A stretch of 64,000 nt of DNA from Oleiagrimonas sp963817755 (GTDB lineage: Bacteria; Pseudomonadota; Gammaproteobacteria; Xanthomonadales; Rhodanobacteraceae). The stretch is taken from the NCBI GenBank assembly GCA_963817755.1, contig CAWFPB010000004.1, forward strand, positions 62,001 through 126,000. The letters are read 5' to 3'. Shown here one piece after another: positions 1 to 8,898 of this stretch. How positions within the stretch are numbered: the first letter of the stretch is position 1; the number at the start of each line of letters is the position of its first letter. The notes beneath the pieces were generated by a model. The model made no database searches. It saw only the letters and a list, made by a program, of their open reading frames with translations, and was not told the DNA's origin. A program made the translations under genes and the position numbers.

Positions 1-527
1 ACCTGCTGCATTCGAGCAATTTCCGCGCCTACACCGGCGAGGACATGCTGGGCGCCGAACTCGGCGGCGCGATGAAGAACGTGCTGGCCGTGGCCACGGG
101 CGTGGCCGACGGCATGCAACTTGGGCTCAATGCACGCGCCGGACTGATCACGCGCGGCATGTACGAGATGCTGCAGCTGGGCATCGCGCTGGGCGCGCGC
201 CCGGAAACCCTGATGGGGCTGTCCGGCATGGGCGACCTGGTGCTGACCTGCACCGGCGACCTCTCGCGCAACCGACGGCTGGGCCTGGCGCTGGGCCGCG
301 GCGTGCCGCTCAAGCAGGCCATTGCCGACATCGGACAGGTGGTCGAGAGCGTGGTCACGGCCGACGAGGTCGGCCGCCTGGCCGAACAGCACGACCTGGA
401 CCTGCCCATTGCATTCGGTGTGCGCGCCGTCCTGCATGGCGAGGTCACGCCCACCGAGGGCCTGCGCGCGCTCATGTCGCGCGAGCAGAAAGCCGAATAT
501 TCCAGCAGCCTGTTCCCGCCGCGCTGA
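1..527 (+). CDS. gpsA: Glycerol-3-phosphate dehydrogenase [NAD(P)+], C-terminal part
   Basis: The reading frame is open from the window edge to a TGA at 525-527, giving 174 visible residues, so the N-terminal NAD(P)-binding Rossmann half lies outside. The visible part is the helical substrate-binding domain. It has the GAELGGAMKNVLAVATG segment, whose Lys is the catalytic lysine of the family, then GLSGMGDLVLTC and the SRNRRLG stretch typical of GpsA. The enzyme reduces dihydroxyacetone phosphate to sn-glycerol 3-phosphate, the backbone of phospholipids, in the cytoplasm. The end matches the family's normal C-terminus, so only the 5' side is missing. Confidence 0.95.
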   Translation, partial: LLHSSNFRAYTGEDMLGAELGGAMKNVLAVATGVADGMQLGLNARAGLITRGMYEMLQLGIALGARPETLMGLSGMGDLVLTCTGDLSRNRRLGLALGRGVPLKQAIADIGQVVESVVTADEVGRLAEQHDLDLPIAFGVRAVLHGEVTPTEGLRALMSREQKAEYSSSLFPPR

Positions 528-587
528 ATGATCCTCAAACTGTTGATCCATCGACTGATCGCCGGATGCGCACAACCCGTCCCGGCC

Positions 588-596
588 TGCTAGTCT
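588..596 (+). promoter_or_regulatory. Candidate extended -10 promoter for the SNF2 helicase gene
   Basis: TGC followed by TAGTCT forms an extended -10-like element 27 bases before the ATG at 624. The same TGC-TAnnnT pattern precedes dnaA, gyrB and the gene at 28187. No convincing -35 box is visible, so this is only a candidate. Confidence 0.25.
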
Positions 597-623
597 TGAG
601 GTTTTGACGCTCGAGCGAAACGG

Positions 624-3600
624 ATGCAGCGACCGACCCGCGAGCGTCGGGTTCCCGCCCGGCCACGCAAGGACAAGGCGAAGGATTCGCCCGGCACGGT
701 ACCCGGCGCCTGGAAGCGCCTGCTGGCCGGTCAGCCCCCGGCGGCGCCCGAGAGCACCCGCAGCGGCGGACCCACGCTGGGTTTCTTCCTGGAGATGGTG
801 CAGGACGAGGGCCGCCCCGTGGCGCGCCTGGAAGTCGCCCCCGTGCTACTCAACGTCGGCGAGAAGGGTCGCCTGTACCATGCCGTGCCGCTCGATCCCC
901 GGCGCCTGGCCCAGACCCGCCTGCCCTCGATCGAGCAACGCCTGGCCACCAGCCTGCTGGGCCTGCCGCACAGCCAGCGCAAGGGCCGCAACTACGCCCA
1001 CCTCCACGGTGCCGTCGGCGACGCCCTGCTGACCGAAATCCTCGACACCTCGCCGTGCTTCCTGGGCGGCGTGGCCGGTCTGCGCCTGACCCGGGGCAAA
1101 CCGCATCGGCCGACCTGGGCCTGGCATATCGACAGCGACGGCACCCAGCGCCTGCAGCCGCAATTGCCCGACGGCCAGCGGCTGCTGGTCGCGGGCACGC
1201 CCTGGTTCCTGGATCCGGAAAATGCCCACCTCGGGCCACTGGAACTCGCGCCCGAGGAAACGCACCTGATCGATGCACCGCCGCTGGCGCCCGAGGATGC
1301 CGCCTCGGTGGCCGCGGCCCTGGCCCGGTCACCGCTGGCCGAACGCATCCCCCCGCCGCAGGTGCTGGCCCGGCCGCGCGCGTCCAACATCGCGCCGCAA
1401 CCGGTGCTGACCCTGCGCGCGCTGACCCGCCATGCGCGGCTGGCCGCCGGCACGCCGCCGCTGGCCTATGCCCGCCTGAGCTTCGACTACGGCGGCGAAC
1501 GCCTGCCCAGCCGCGGCGGCGAGCACCAGGTGCACCGGGTGCAGGGCGGCAAGCTGATCGAGATCACCCGCCGCCGCGCCGACGAGCTGGCGGCCATGGA
1601 AAGACTGGAGAACGCCGGCCTGACGCCGGCCGTGGACACCGAGGGCCTGCCCTGGGACCTGGCCGACATCCTGCCCGACGATGCCTGGCTGTTCCCCGGC
1701 GCCGGCCATACCGGCGCGCTGGACGTGAACACGCCGGCGCGCTGGATGGCACTGCGCGGCAAGCTGGAAGAGGACGGCTTCGTCCTGGACTACGACTCCA
1801 GCTTCCCGTTCGAGGTGCTGGAAGACCCGGTGCACTGGTACGGCGAGGCCAGCGCCGGCCGCGACGACGACCGCTTCGAGCTGGAGATCGGCATCGAGGT
1901 CGGTGGCGAGAAGGTCAACCTGCTGCCCGCGGTGGCGCAGGCACTGGGCGAGCAGCAGCTGAGCCTGACCCCGCCCAGCAACGAAGCCGAGGACGCGGTC
2001 TGGTATGCGCCGGTGGACGAGCGCCGTCGCGTCCCGGTACGCCTGCGCGAGCTGCGTGCCATGCTGGCCCCGCTGGCCGAATACCTGGAAAAGCCCCGCA
2101 CGCGCCTGCGCCTGCCCAAGGTCCAGGCCGGGCGCCTGGAGGAACTGGCCAAGGCCCTGCCCAGCGACGGCAAGCTGGAGGCACCGCGGGCCCTGCGCGG
2201 GTTCACCCGCCGCCTGCGCGAGGCGGCCGAGCGCGCCCGCGACACGGTGCCGGACGGGCTCAACGCCACCCTGCGCGATTACCAGCGCGAGGGCCTGCGC
2301 TGGCTCAATGCGCTCGACGCCGCCGGCGTCGGCGGCGTGCTGGCCGACGACATGGGCCTGGGCAAGACGCTGCAGCTGCTCGCCCACCTGCTCACGCTCA
2401 AGCAGGCCGGACGGCTCAAGCATCCGGCGCTGATCGTGTTGCCCACCAGCCTGATCCCGAACTGGCAGGGCGAGACCGCGCGCTTCGTGCCGGACCTGAC
2501 GGTACTCACCCTGCACGGCCCGCAGCGCAGCGAGCACTTCGGCGAGATCGACCAGCACGACATCGTGCTGACCAGCTATGCCCTGCTGCCGCGCGACCTG
2601 GACGTGCTCACCCAGCATCGCTTCGAACTGGTGGTCCTGGACGAGGCCCAGCAGGTCAAGAACCCGCGCACCCAGGCTCGCCGCGCGCTGCTCAAGCTCA
2701 AGGCCGGCCGCATGGTCTGCCTGACCGGCACGCCGCTGGAAAACCACCTGGGCGAGCTGTGGTCGCAGCTGGACCTGGCCGTACCCGGCCTGCTCGGCGA
2801 CGAGCGCGCCTTTCGCCGCCACTACCGCGGCCCGATCGAGAAGCACAACGACGTGCCCTGCCAGCAGCGACTGAACCAGCGCATCGCACCGTTCATCCTG
2901 CGCCGCACCAAGGCCGAGGTCGCCTCCGAATTGCCGGCCAAGACCGAGATCACCCGCCGCGTGGTGCTGGAGGGCAAGCAGCGCGAACTGTACGAGAGCC
3001 TGCGCCTTTCGCTGGCCGAGGAGCTGCGCGAGGTCATCGCCCAGCGCGGCATCGAGCACAGCGGCATCATCGTGCTCGACGCCCTGCTGAAGCTGCGCCA
3101 GGCCTGCTGCGACCCGCGCCTGGTCAAGCTCGAGGCCGCGCGCGGCGTGCGCGAGTCGGCCAAGATGGAGCTGCTGCTGGAGATGCTGCCGGCGCTGGTC
3201 GCCGAGGGGCGCAAGGTGCTGCTGTTCAGCCAGTTCACCGAGATGCTCAAGCTGATCGGCCGCGAGCTGGACCGCAAGCGCATCCGCTACGTCACCCTGA
3301 CCGGCGAGACCCGCGACCGCGCCGCCCCGGTGCGCCGCTTCCAGGACGGCGAGGTGCCGCTGTTCCTGCTCAGCCTGAAGGCCGGCGGCGTGGGCCTGAA
3401 CCTGACCGCCGCCGACACCGTGATCCACTACGACCCGTGGTGGAATCCGGCGGCCGAGGCCCAGGCCGCCGACCGCGCCCACCGCATCGGCCAGGACAAG
3501 CCGGTGTTCGTGTACAAGCTGATCACCGCCGGCACGGTGGAAGAGCGCATCGAGACCATGAAGGTACGCAAGGCCGAACTGGCCGCCGCGGTGCTGGAGG

Positions 3601-3677
3601 GTGGCGGCAGCCGCGACCGCCTGAAGTTCGACCAGGACGACCTCGACGCCCTGCTGGCAGCCGAACCGGGGCGCTGA
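624..3677 (+). CDS. SNF2-family DEAD/DEAH-box ATP-dependent helicase/translocase
   Basis: A 1017-residue protein. The C-terminal half is a complete SNF2 motor: Walker A DMGLGKT (residues 576-582), Walker B DEAQ (673-676), LTGTPLEN in motif III, GVGLNL (from 922) and the arginine-finger motif RAHRIGQ (from 951). The N-terminal ~530 residues look like the poorly characterised accessory region of bacterial SNF2 proteins and carry no motif I recognise. Such proteins are double-stranded DNA translocases that remodel protein-DNA complexes; RapA/HepA, which recycles RNA polymerase, is a relative, but the N-terminus here is not RapA-like. The gene stands alone after gpsA. The exact cellular role is not deducible. 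The start is the first ATG after a candidate extended -10 element; its ribosome site is weak. Confidence 0.9.
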   Translation: MQRPTRERRVPARPRKDKAKDSPGTVPGAWKRLLAGQPPAAPESTRSGGPTLGFFLEMVQDEGRPVARLEVAPVLLNVGEKGRLYHAVPLDPRRLAQTRLPSIEQRLATSLLGLPHSQRKGRNYAHLHGAVGDALLTEILDTSPCFLGGVAGLRLTRGKPHRPTWAWHIDSDGTQRLQPQLPDGQRLLVAGTPWFLDPENAHLGPLELAPEETHLIDAPPLAPEDAASVAAALARSPLAERIPPPQVLARPRASNIAPQPVLTLRALTRHARLAAGTPPLAYARLSFDYGGERLPSRGGEHQVHRVQGGKLIEITRRRADELAAMERLENAGLTPAVDTEGLPWDLADILPDDAWLFPGAGHTGALDVNTPARWMALRGKLEEDGFVLDYDSSFPFEVLEDPVHWYGEASAGRDDDRFELEIGIEVGGEKVNLLPAVAQALGEQQLSLTPPSNEAEDAVWYAPVDERRRVPVRLRELRAMLAPLAEYLEKPRTRLRLPKVQAGRLEELAKALPSDGKLEAPRALRGFTRRLREAAERARDTVPDGLNATLRDYQREGLRWLNALDAAGVGGVLADDMGLGKTLQLLAHLLTLKQAGRLKHPALIVLPTSLIPNWQGETARFVPDLTVLTLHGPQRSEHFGEIDQHDIVLTSYALLPRDLDVLTQHRFELVVLDEAQQVKNPRTQARRALLKLKAGRMVCLTGTPLENHLGELWSQLDLAVPGLLGDERAFRRHYRGPIEKHNDVPCQQRLNQRIAPFILRRTKAEVASELPAKTEITRRVVLEGKQRELYESLRLSLAEELREVIAQRGIEHSGIIVLDALLKLRQACCDPRLVKLEAARGVRESAKMELLLEMLPALVAEGRKVLLFSQFTEMLKLIGRELDRKRIRYVTLTGETRDRAAPVRRFQDGEVPLFLLSLKAGGVGLNLTAADTVIHYDPWWNPAAEAQAADRAHRIGQDKPVFVYKLITAGTVEERIETMKVRKAELAAAVLEGGGSRDRLKFDQDDLDALLAAEPGR

Positions 3678-3813
3678 GCCTGCCGGACCTCCGGACCGTG
3701 CGGCGCCGCGCGCCCACCGTTTCGTTCGCCTCCACCCACCGGGTCAGGTCCCAGGCCGCGGCCATCCATGCCATGATGATGGTCCACGGAACTCCGATCA
3801 CGGAGCGCAAGGA

Positions 3814-4335
3814 ATGAAGCCCCACACCCTGGCCACGGTCGGCCTGCGAATCCTCGCTGTCTATCTCGTCTCGCAATCGTTCCTGGACATCGCCTCGGTG
3901 GCCACGCGAGTCCTCGGGAACTCCACGGACCTGTCGCATGCCCCCGCACTGGTGTGGGCCTATACCTGGGTCCTGGCACCGCTGGTCATCGGGGTGGGGC
4001 TTTGGCTGGCCGGGCCCCAGCTGGCGCGCTGGGCCACGCGCCGCCTGCGTCCGGAACCGCTGGCCTGCATCGATGAAGGGGTCCTGGCCCACACGGCCTT
4101 CGCCGTGGCCGGGGTGCTGATCTTCGCCACCGCGGTGCCCTACGTGATCATGGAAGCGTTGCGCATCTGGCAGTCGCACCAGATTCCCGACGGCTACGAT
4201 GCGCCCAACATCGCCTACCTGGTCGCACACCTGGGGCAGATGGTACTCGGTACATGGCTGGCGCTCGGCGCGCGCGGCTTGGCGCGCCTGCTGCATGTCC
4301 TGCGTTATGCCGGTTCCAGCGGGGAGCCGTCCTGA
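3814..4335 (+). CDS. Hypothetical four-helix membrane protein
   Basis: 173 residues with four likely transmembrane segments: about residues 7-27, 47-67, 87-112 and 130-155. The loop at 113-130 (IWQSHQIPDGYDAPN) is polar. The start ATG follows a purine-rich GGAGCGCAAGGA. I do not recognise the family. The next gene starts 8 bases downstream on the same strand and also has an N-terminal membrane segment, so the two are probably co-transcribed. Composition matches the surroundings. Confidence 0.7.
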   Translation: MKPHTLATVGLRILAVYLVSQSFLDIASVATRVLGNSTDLSHAPALVWAYTWVLAPLVIGVGLWLAGPQLARWATRRLRPEPLACIDEGVLAHTAFAVAGVLIFATAVPYVIMEALRIWQSHQIPDGYDAPNIAYLVAHLGQMVLGTWLALGARGLARLLHVLRYAGSSGEPS

Positions 4336-4343
4336 AACCGGTT

Positions 4344-4862
4344 ATGCCGGGGCCGGGCACGATGCATCCATGGCGCCGCCTGCTCGTGTCCGCCATGCTG
4401 TGCCTGCTGTTGGGCGCTCCCGTGGTCCTGGTCGTGCACGGCTGGCTGGCCAGGCCCGACATCCAGGCCCGCTACACGCAGGCCTCGGTGCGCATCGTCG
4501 ATCATTTCCTGACCGAGTACAGGCTGGGCATGCAATCGGCCACGCTGGCCGACCCGCAGACCGGCCGCGTGCTGGTCAGGGTGTCCTGCCCGACCGGCCG
4601 GGTCTTCACGGCACTGGAACTGCGCTTCGGCACGCGCCGTATGCAGCTCGACCCCCACAGCGCCTGCCGTGTGCATGCGCGGCTTCCGTCCGGTTTCGCG
4701 TTCCGGCGCGACCAGCCGCTTCGCGTCACGGTCACCGGCAACAACGGCTACGGCGTGATGCGTAGGGCCACCCGGATGCTTGCTTCCCGGGCTGCGCATC
4801 CGGATCGCGGACCGGTCGTGCCCACACCGGCGCTGCCGGCCGGCCGTCGACCGGCCGCCTGA
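4344..4862 (+). CDS. Hypothetical protein with N-terminal membrane anchor
   Basis: 172 residues from the ATG at 4344; an ATG at 4362 is an equally possible start. One hydrophobic segment near the N-terminus (SAMLCLLLGAPVVLVVHGWL) would anchor it or act as an uncleaved signal, leaving about 140 residues outside the cytoplasm. The exported part has two cysteines (in RVSCPTG and SACRVH) that could form a disulfide. The last 25 residues are Pro/Ala/Arg-rich and probably disordered. No family recognised. It lies 8 bases after the preceding membrane-protein gene and converges on the transpeptidase gene at 4875. Confidence 0.55.
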   Translation: MPGPGTMHPWRRLLVSAMLCLLLGAPVVLVVHGWLARPDIQARYTQASVRIVDHFLTEYRLGMQSATLADPQTGRVLVRVSCPTGRVFTALELRFGTRRMQLDPHSACRVHARLPSGFAFRRDQPLRVTVTGNNGYGVMRRATRMLASRAAHPDRGPVVPTPALPAGRRPAA

Positions 4863-4874
4863 CATTCGCCCGCT

Positions 4875-5612
4875 TCAGGGTGCGCGGGCGGTCGCGCCCG
4901 CACGGCTCGTTCCCTGGCAGTCCACCAGCGTCGGCGCACCCGTGAGCCAATCGCGGTCGGGGTAGTAGGCGAACACCACCGACTGCTTGCGGATGGTGTT
5001 GATCAGGGGCTTGGCCACGGCGGGGCGCACGGCCGGGCAGCCCCAGCTGCGACCGATCCGGCCCACCGACCTGGCGAACTTGCGGCTGACGTAGCGCGCA
5101 CCGTGGATCACGATGGCGCGCTCCTCGGCACGGTCGTTGAAGCGTCCGTCCAGCCCCTTCAGCCGCAGCGAGTAGCCGTTGTGGCCGACATAGGTGCCGT
5201 CGGTGACGAACGTGCCCAGGCTCGACATGTGGCTGCCTTCGCGGTTGGAGAAATGTTTCGCGAACTGGCCGCCGGTGTTCTGGCCGTGCGCCACCAGCAC
5301 GTGGAACAGCAGCGAGCGCCGGGCCAGGTCGAACACCCACAGGCGCGGGGTGGTCGAAGGCAGCGAATAGTCGATCACGCTGAGCGTGCGCACCGGCATG
5401 CGATGGCGCACACAGCGCAGCGCGCGCGTGGCCAGGGCGATCACGCGTGGATTGGCTTTCGGCGCCACCTTTTCCAGCGCGCTTGCCAACGATGATCCCG
5501 AGCGTCCGGTCGTGGCCGGAGCCGCGAATGTCGGCGCAAAAGCGCTCGCTGCCACGAGCGCAAGCACAAGGGCGGCGTGCAACCACGCACGGTGTGGTCT
5601 GGAGTAGAACAT
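4875..5612 (-). CDS. Murein L,D-transpeptidase catalytic domain protein (YkuD_2 type)
   Basis: 245 residues from the ATG at 5612, chosen over an in-frame TTG at 5645 because the ATG is followed directly by a signal peptide (HAALVLALVAASAFAPTFAA) and preceded by an AGGGGTG ribosome site. The exported domain ends with the L,D-transpeptidase signature: HG at 170-171 and SWGCPAV at 189-195, with Cys192 as nucleophile. HNGYSLRLKGLDG and ERAIVIHGA are typical of the YkuD_2 branch. Members cross-link peptidoglycan or attach proteins to it in the periplasm. A second, YkuD-type transpeptidase lies 104 bases upstream on the same strand; the gap leaves room for a separate promoter. Confidence 0.85.
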   Translation of the reverse strand: MFYSRPHRAWLHAALVLALVAASAFAPTFAAPATTGRSGSSLASALEKVAPKANPRVIALATRALRCVRHRMPVRTLSVIDYSLPSTTPRLWVFDLARRSLLFHVLVAHGQNTGGQFAKHFSNREGSHMSSLGTFVTDGTYVGHNGYSLRLKGLDGRFNDRAEERAIVIHGARYVSRKFARSVGRIGRSWGCPAVRPAVAKPLINTIRKQSVVFAYYPDRDWLTGAPTLVDCQGTSRAGATARAP

Positions 5613-5716
5613 AGGGAAGTGCACCCCTGAGAGAACCTTGGCCAATAGTCTTACCGATACCCGTCTACGGATATTGTGAGATTGCCTTGGTTTTTCAAGC
5701 CTTTGTAACGACTTGT

Positions 5717-6769
5717 TCAGTTTGCACTGGTCGCTTTGGTCGGGGCGGACTCCAGCAATGCGCCATAGGACGGGTCCGGCGAACGGCCGTAGCCCGGAAG
5801 GTCGGTCACCAGCACCGTGGTGCCCGGGCGCATGGCCGCACGCATGCGCTGGCCGAACGCCCGCGGCAGGTGGATGTGCCGGGCCAGCTCGGCCGGCTCG
5901 GGTACCGGCCCGCTGCCGCGGATACGGTAGCCGCTCCAGCGATGATGCAGGGCATCCTGCATCTCCTGTCCCTGCGCCGCGCCCTTTTCCGCTTCCATCA
6001 CGTACAGCAGGATGCCGTGAACCTCGTTTTTCGGCGCCACGGCCACGGGTGCATGCGCGATCAAATGCCCGTTTCGAAGCACGTAGGCGGTACGGTCGGC
6101 GGTACTGATGATGATGCTCAAGGGACCGTCATTGATGGTGTCGGCCGGAGCAACCGTGAAGCTGCCGGCAGCCGTCGGCAGCGCCATCGGCTGGCCGGCC
6201 AGGTCGACCGGTGCCACCGCGGCCGGATGCACGATGCTGGAGGGCGCCACACGGGCATTGGCCACCACCACCACGTCGCCAGGGCGGGTGGCCGTATACA
6301 GCTCCCGGGCGAATGTCGCCGGAAGGCGGATGCAGCCGTGCGAAGCGGCACGCCCGGGCAGGGACCCGGCGTGAAGCGCCACGCCTCCCCAGGTCAGGCG
6401 TTGCATGTACGGCATCGGCGCGTCGTCGTACAGGTTGGAGTAGTGCTCGCGTTCCTTCTGCAGGATCGTGTAGACCCCGGTCGGGGTGTCGTACCCGGGC
6501 TTGCCGGAACTGACCGGGCTGACGCCGATGGCCACGCCGTTGCGGTACACGTACAGCTGCTGCTCGTCGAGGCTGACCACCATCACCAGCGGACCGGCCG
6601 GGGCGATCTCCGGATGCCAGAACGGCTTGGGGATCGAACGCGGGGCGGCCGCCACGGCCGTGACCAGCGCCCACAACAGCACGCCGATCCAGCGGGCCGC
6701 CACGCGCCGGCGACCCGCCCCGCGGGCGGGGCGGGCCGATTCGAGCGTGGACGTGCGCTTGTGCTTCAT
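5717..6769 (-). CDS. L,D-transpeptidase, ErfK/YbiS/YkuD type
   Basis: 350 residues from the ATG at 6769; an upstream in-frame TTG at 6838 is less likely. A basic N-terminus and hydrophobic stretch (WIGVLLWALVTAVAAA) form a signal peptide or anchor. The catalytic domain follows directly: QQLYVYRNGV, SSGKPGYDTPTGVY, HAGSLPG (His133) and SHGCIRLP (Cys146). About 150 residues follow the catalytic motif; in them NGHLIAHAPVAVAPKN looks like a second, degenerate copy of the fold without the Cys motif. The role is 3-3 cross-linking of peptidoglycan or lipoprotein attachment. It lies beside another L,D-transpeptidase of a different subfamily. Confidence 0.87.
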   Translation of the reverse strand: MKHKRTSTLESARPARGAGRRRVAARWIGVLLWALVTAVAAAPRSIPKPFWHPEIAPAGPLVMVVSLDEQQLYVYRNGVAIGVSPVSSGKPGYDTPTGVYTILQKEREHYSNLYDDAPMPYMQRLTWGGVALHAGSLPGRAASHGCIRLPATFARELYTATRPGDVVVVANARVAPSSIVHPAAVAPVDLAGQPMALPTAAGSFTVAPADTINDGPLSIIISTADRTAYVLRNGHLIAHAPVAVAPKNEVHGILLYVMEAEKGAAQGQEMQDALHHRWSGYRIRGSGPVPEPAELARHIHLPRAFGQRMRAAMRPGTTVLVTDLPGYGRSPDPSYGALLESAPTKATSAN

Positions 6770-6903
6770 GAGGGCTGGCTCGCCGCCGTACGTCGGGATG
6801 CGCCGATCGCATCCTTTCCCTGAATGATGGGTCCGCAAGTGGATCGGCTCAAGTCAGCTGGGCCGAACCGGCCGCGAACGCGTGCCTGCACGCGAATGTC
6901 CAA

Positions 6904-6931
6904 GCCGCCCGGTACGTGCACCCCGGGCGGC
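6904..6931 (-). terminator. Possible terminator hairpin after the dienelactone hydrolase gene
   Basis: GCCGCCCGG pairs with CCGGGCGGC across a 10-base loop, 20 bases downstream of the hydrolase stop. No T-run follows, so it could equally be an mRNA-stabilising stem. Confidence 0.3.
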
Positions 6932-6951
6932 CGGCCTTCACGCGGCGTGTC

Positions 6952-7659
6952 TCAGGACCACAGGGTACGGCCGAAAAAGGTCAGGGTGCGATCCCAGGCC
7001 ATCCGCGCCCAGTCCGGGTCGTATTGCGTGCCGGCGATGCGGCCCTCGCCGACGGCGGTCTCGTTGGCGAAGGCATGGTGGGCCAGGTAGCGATGGAACT
7101 GCACGTCCACGCCGGCGTCGCGCATCTTCTTCTCCAACTGGTCGATGCCGTCGATCGGGAAGAAGGCGTCCTGGGTGCCGAAGTGGCCCATGACCGGGAA
7201 CGTGACGTTCGACGGATCGACGTACTCCAGCGGCGGCGCACCGTAATAGATCACGCCCGCGGCCAGGTCCGGCAGGTTGCACACCGACAGCACGCTTAGC
7301 GCGCCACCCATGCAGAAGCCCATGACGGCGACCTTGTCGGTACTTTTTTTCAGCTCGTCGACCGCGCCGCGGATGTCCTGCGCGACCGCGTCGGCAAAAT
7401 CCAGCCCGTCCATCAGGTGATGGGCTTCCTCTTCCTCCACCGTGCTCTTGCCACGATACAAGTCCGGGACCAGCGCCTGATAGCCGCATCGGGCCAGTCG
7501 ATCGGCCACGCCTCGGATCTGGTCGTTCAGTCCCCACCATTCCTGGATCACCACCACGGCCGGCGCCTTGTCGCCATGCGCGGGTCGGGCCAGGTAGCCC
7601 TCGACCTTGCTGCCGTCGGGGCGGGTGAAGGCCATCGTCGTGCCCTTGGCGTGGTTCAT
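6952..7659 (-). CDS. Dienelactone hydrolase family protein
   Basis: 235 residues, cytoplasmic alpha/beta hydrolase. The triad is visible: GFCMGG with nucleophile Cys116, GTQDAFFP with Asp164, and HHAF with His195. Early landmarks VVVIQEWWGLN and VPDLYRG are standard for the family. Family members open dienelactone in chlorocatechol degradation, but many homologues act on other esters and no aromatic-degradation genes are near, so the substrate is unknown. The start ATG at 7659 has a strong AAGAGGAG site 7 bases upstream. The YghU-like gene lies 101 bases upstream on the same strand. Confidence 0.9.
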   Translation of the reverse strand: MNHAKGTTMAFTRPDGSKVEGYLARPAHGDKAPAVVVIQEWWGLNDQIRGVADRLARCGYQALVPDLYRGKSTVEEEEAHHLMDGLDFADAVAQDIRGAVDELKKSTDKVAVMGFCMGGALSVLSVCNLPDLAAGVIYYGAPPLEYVDPSNVTFPVMGHFGTQDAFFPIDGIDQLEKKMRDAGVDVQFHRYLAHHAFANETAVGEGRIAGTQYDPDWARMAWDRTLTFFGRTLWS

Positions 7660-7760
7660 GCCATTGCTCCTCTTGATCGAATGGTGATGGGATCTGTTTG
7701 TCCTACGGTACAGGGCCGGCAGCGGTTCCGGCCACGTCGGGGCCGGTGTTTGCGTACCAC

Positions 7761-8645
7761 TCAGCCGGTCTTTTGCTGCGCGAGCTTGTCCTGGGTGTAC
7801 CGGTCGAAATCGCTGGCGGCATGGCGCTCGTGCAGCTGCCCGGCCGGATCGCCCCAGGTGCGGTTGACCATGCGACCGCGCCGGACGGCAGGACGCTCGG
7901 CGATGCGCGAGGCCCAGCGCTGAACGTGCGTGTACTCGGCCACCTGCAGGAAGGTCCCTGCATCGTACAGCTCGCCCTGCGCCAGCACTCCGTACCAGGG
8001 CCAGACGGCGATGTCGGCAATGCTGTATGCGTCGCCGCCCAGGTACGCGGTCTGTGCCAGGCGGCGGTCCAGCACGTCGAGCTGGCGCTTGGCTTCCATG
8101 GCGAAGCGGTCGATCGGATATTCGAGCTTCTCCGGCGCGTAGGCGTAGAAGTGACCGAAGCCGCCGCCCAGATAGGGCGCGCTGCCCATCTGCCAGAACA
8201 GCCAGGAAAGGCATTCGGTGCGTGCGGCGGGATCGGCCGGCAGCAGGGCGCCGAACTTCCCGGCCAGGTACAGCAGGATGGCGCCGGACTCGAATACGCG
8301 CTGCGGTTCCCCGCTGCTGCGATCGACCAGCGCCGGAATCTTGGAGTTGGGGTTGATCTGGACGAAACCGCTGCCGAACTGGTCGCCTTTGCCGATATCG
8401 ATCAGCCAGGCGTCGTATTCGGCGCCCTCGTGGCCCAGCGCCAGCAGCTCCTCGAGCATGATCGCGACCTTGACGCCATTGGGCGTGGCCAGCGAATACA
8501 GCTGCAGCGGATGGTTGCCGACCGGCAGCTTCCTTTCATGGGTCGGACCGGCGATCGGGCGATTGATGCTGGCGAACTTGCCGCCGTTGTCGCGATTCCA
8601 GGTCCAGATCTCGGGCGGGGTATACATGGTGGTGGTTTCGGTCAT
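7761..8645 (-). CDS. yghU: Glutathione-dependent disulfide-bond oxidoreductase, YghU type
   Basis: 294 residues from the ATG at 8645; an ATG at 8678 would add 11 residues, but MTETTT...EIWTWNRDNGGKFASINRP aligns with the E. coli YghU start. The N-terminal thioredoxin-like glutathione-binding domain carries KLPVGNHPLQLYSLATPNG and NPNSKIPALVD, and FESGAILLYLA matches the glutathione-contacting loop. The C-terminal helical GST domain holds GGGFGHFYAYAPEK and ends with GRMVNRTWG and LHERHAASDF. YghU-type enzymes bind two glutathiones and show disulfide reductase and organic hydroperoxidase activity. The cytoplasmic redox role fits its neighbours loosely. Confidence 0.92.
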   Translation of the reverse strand: MTETTTMYTPPEIWTWNRDNGGKFASINRPIAGPTHERKLPVGNHPLQLYSLATPNGVKVAIMLEELLALGHEGAEYDAWLIDIGKGDQFGSGFVQINPNSKIPALVDRSSGEPQRVFESGAILLYLAGKFGALLPADPAARTECLSWLFWQMGSAPYLGGGFGHFYAYAPEKLEYPIDRFAMEAKRQLDVLDRRLAQTAYLGGDAYSIADIAVWPWYGVLAQGELYDAGTFLQVAEYTHVQRWASRIAERPAVRRGRMVNRTWGDPAGQLHERHAASDFDRYTQDKLAQQKTG

Positions 8646-8898
8646 GGTTGCGTCGTTGTTTTGCGTGGGTCCGGGCATGCGCGAACGCCTGTGCCTACTT
8701 GCATGGGTCGGTTCCGGCCGTCATTCAAGGATGTCCCGACGGCGCGATGGCGCGCCGGGGACCGGCCGGTCCGTGGCCCCGGCCGGGAACGGATCTGCCC
8801 GGGCGGTGCGCAAACGGCGTATCACCCGGACGGCAGGTTGGGGCATTCCCTGCCCCGGAAGCGATGGTGGAAACGGTGCGGCTGCGGTCCTCGCAGGC

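Noticed and set aside
1055..3817. 920-codon frame on the plus strand inside the SNF2 gene
   Set aside because: Arg/Ala/Gly/Pro-rich shadow frame without any domain; the SNF2 frame is clearly the real one.
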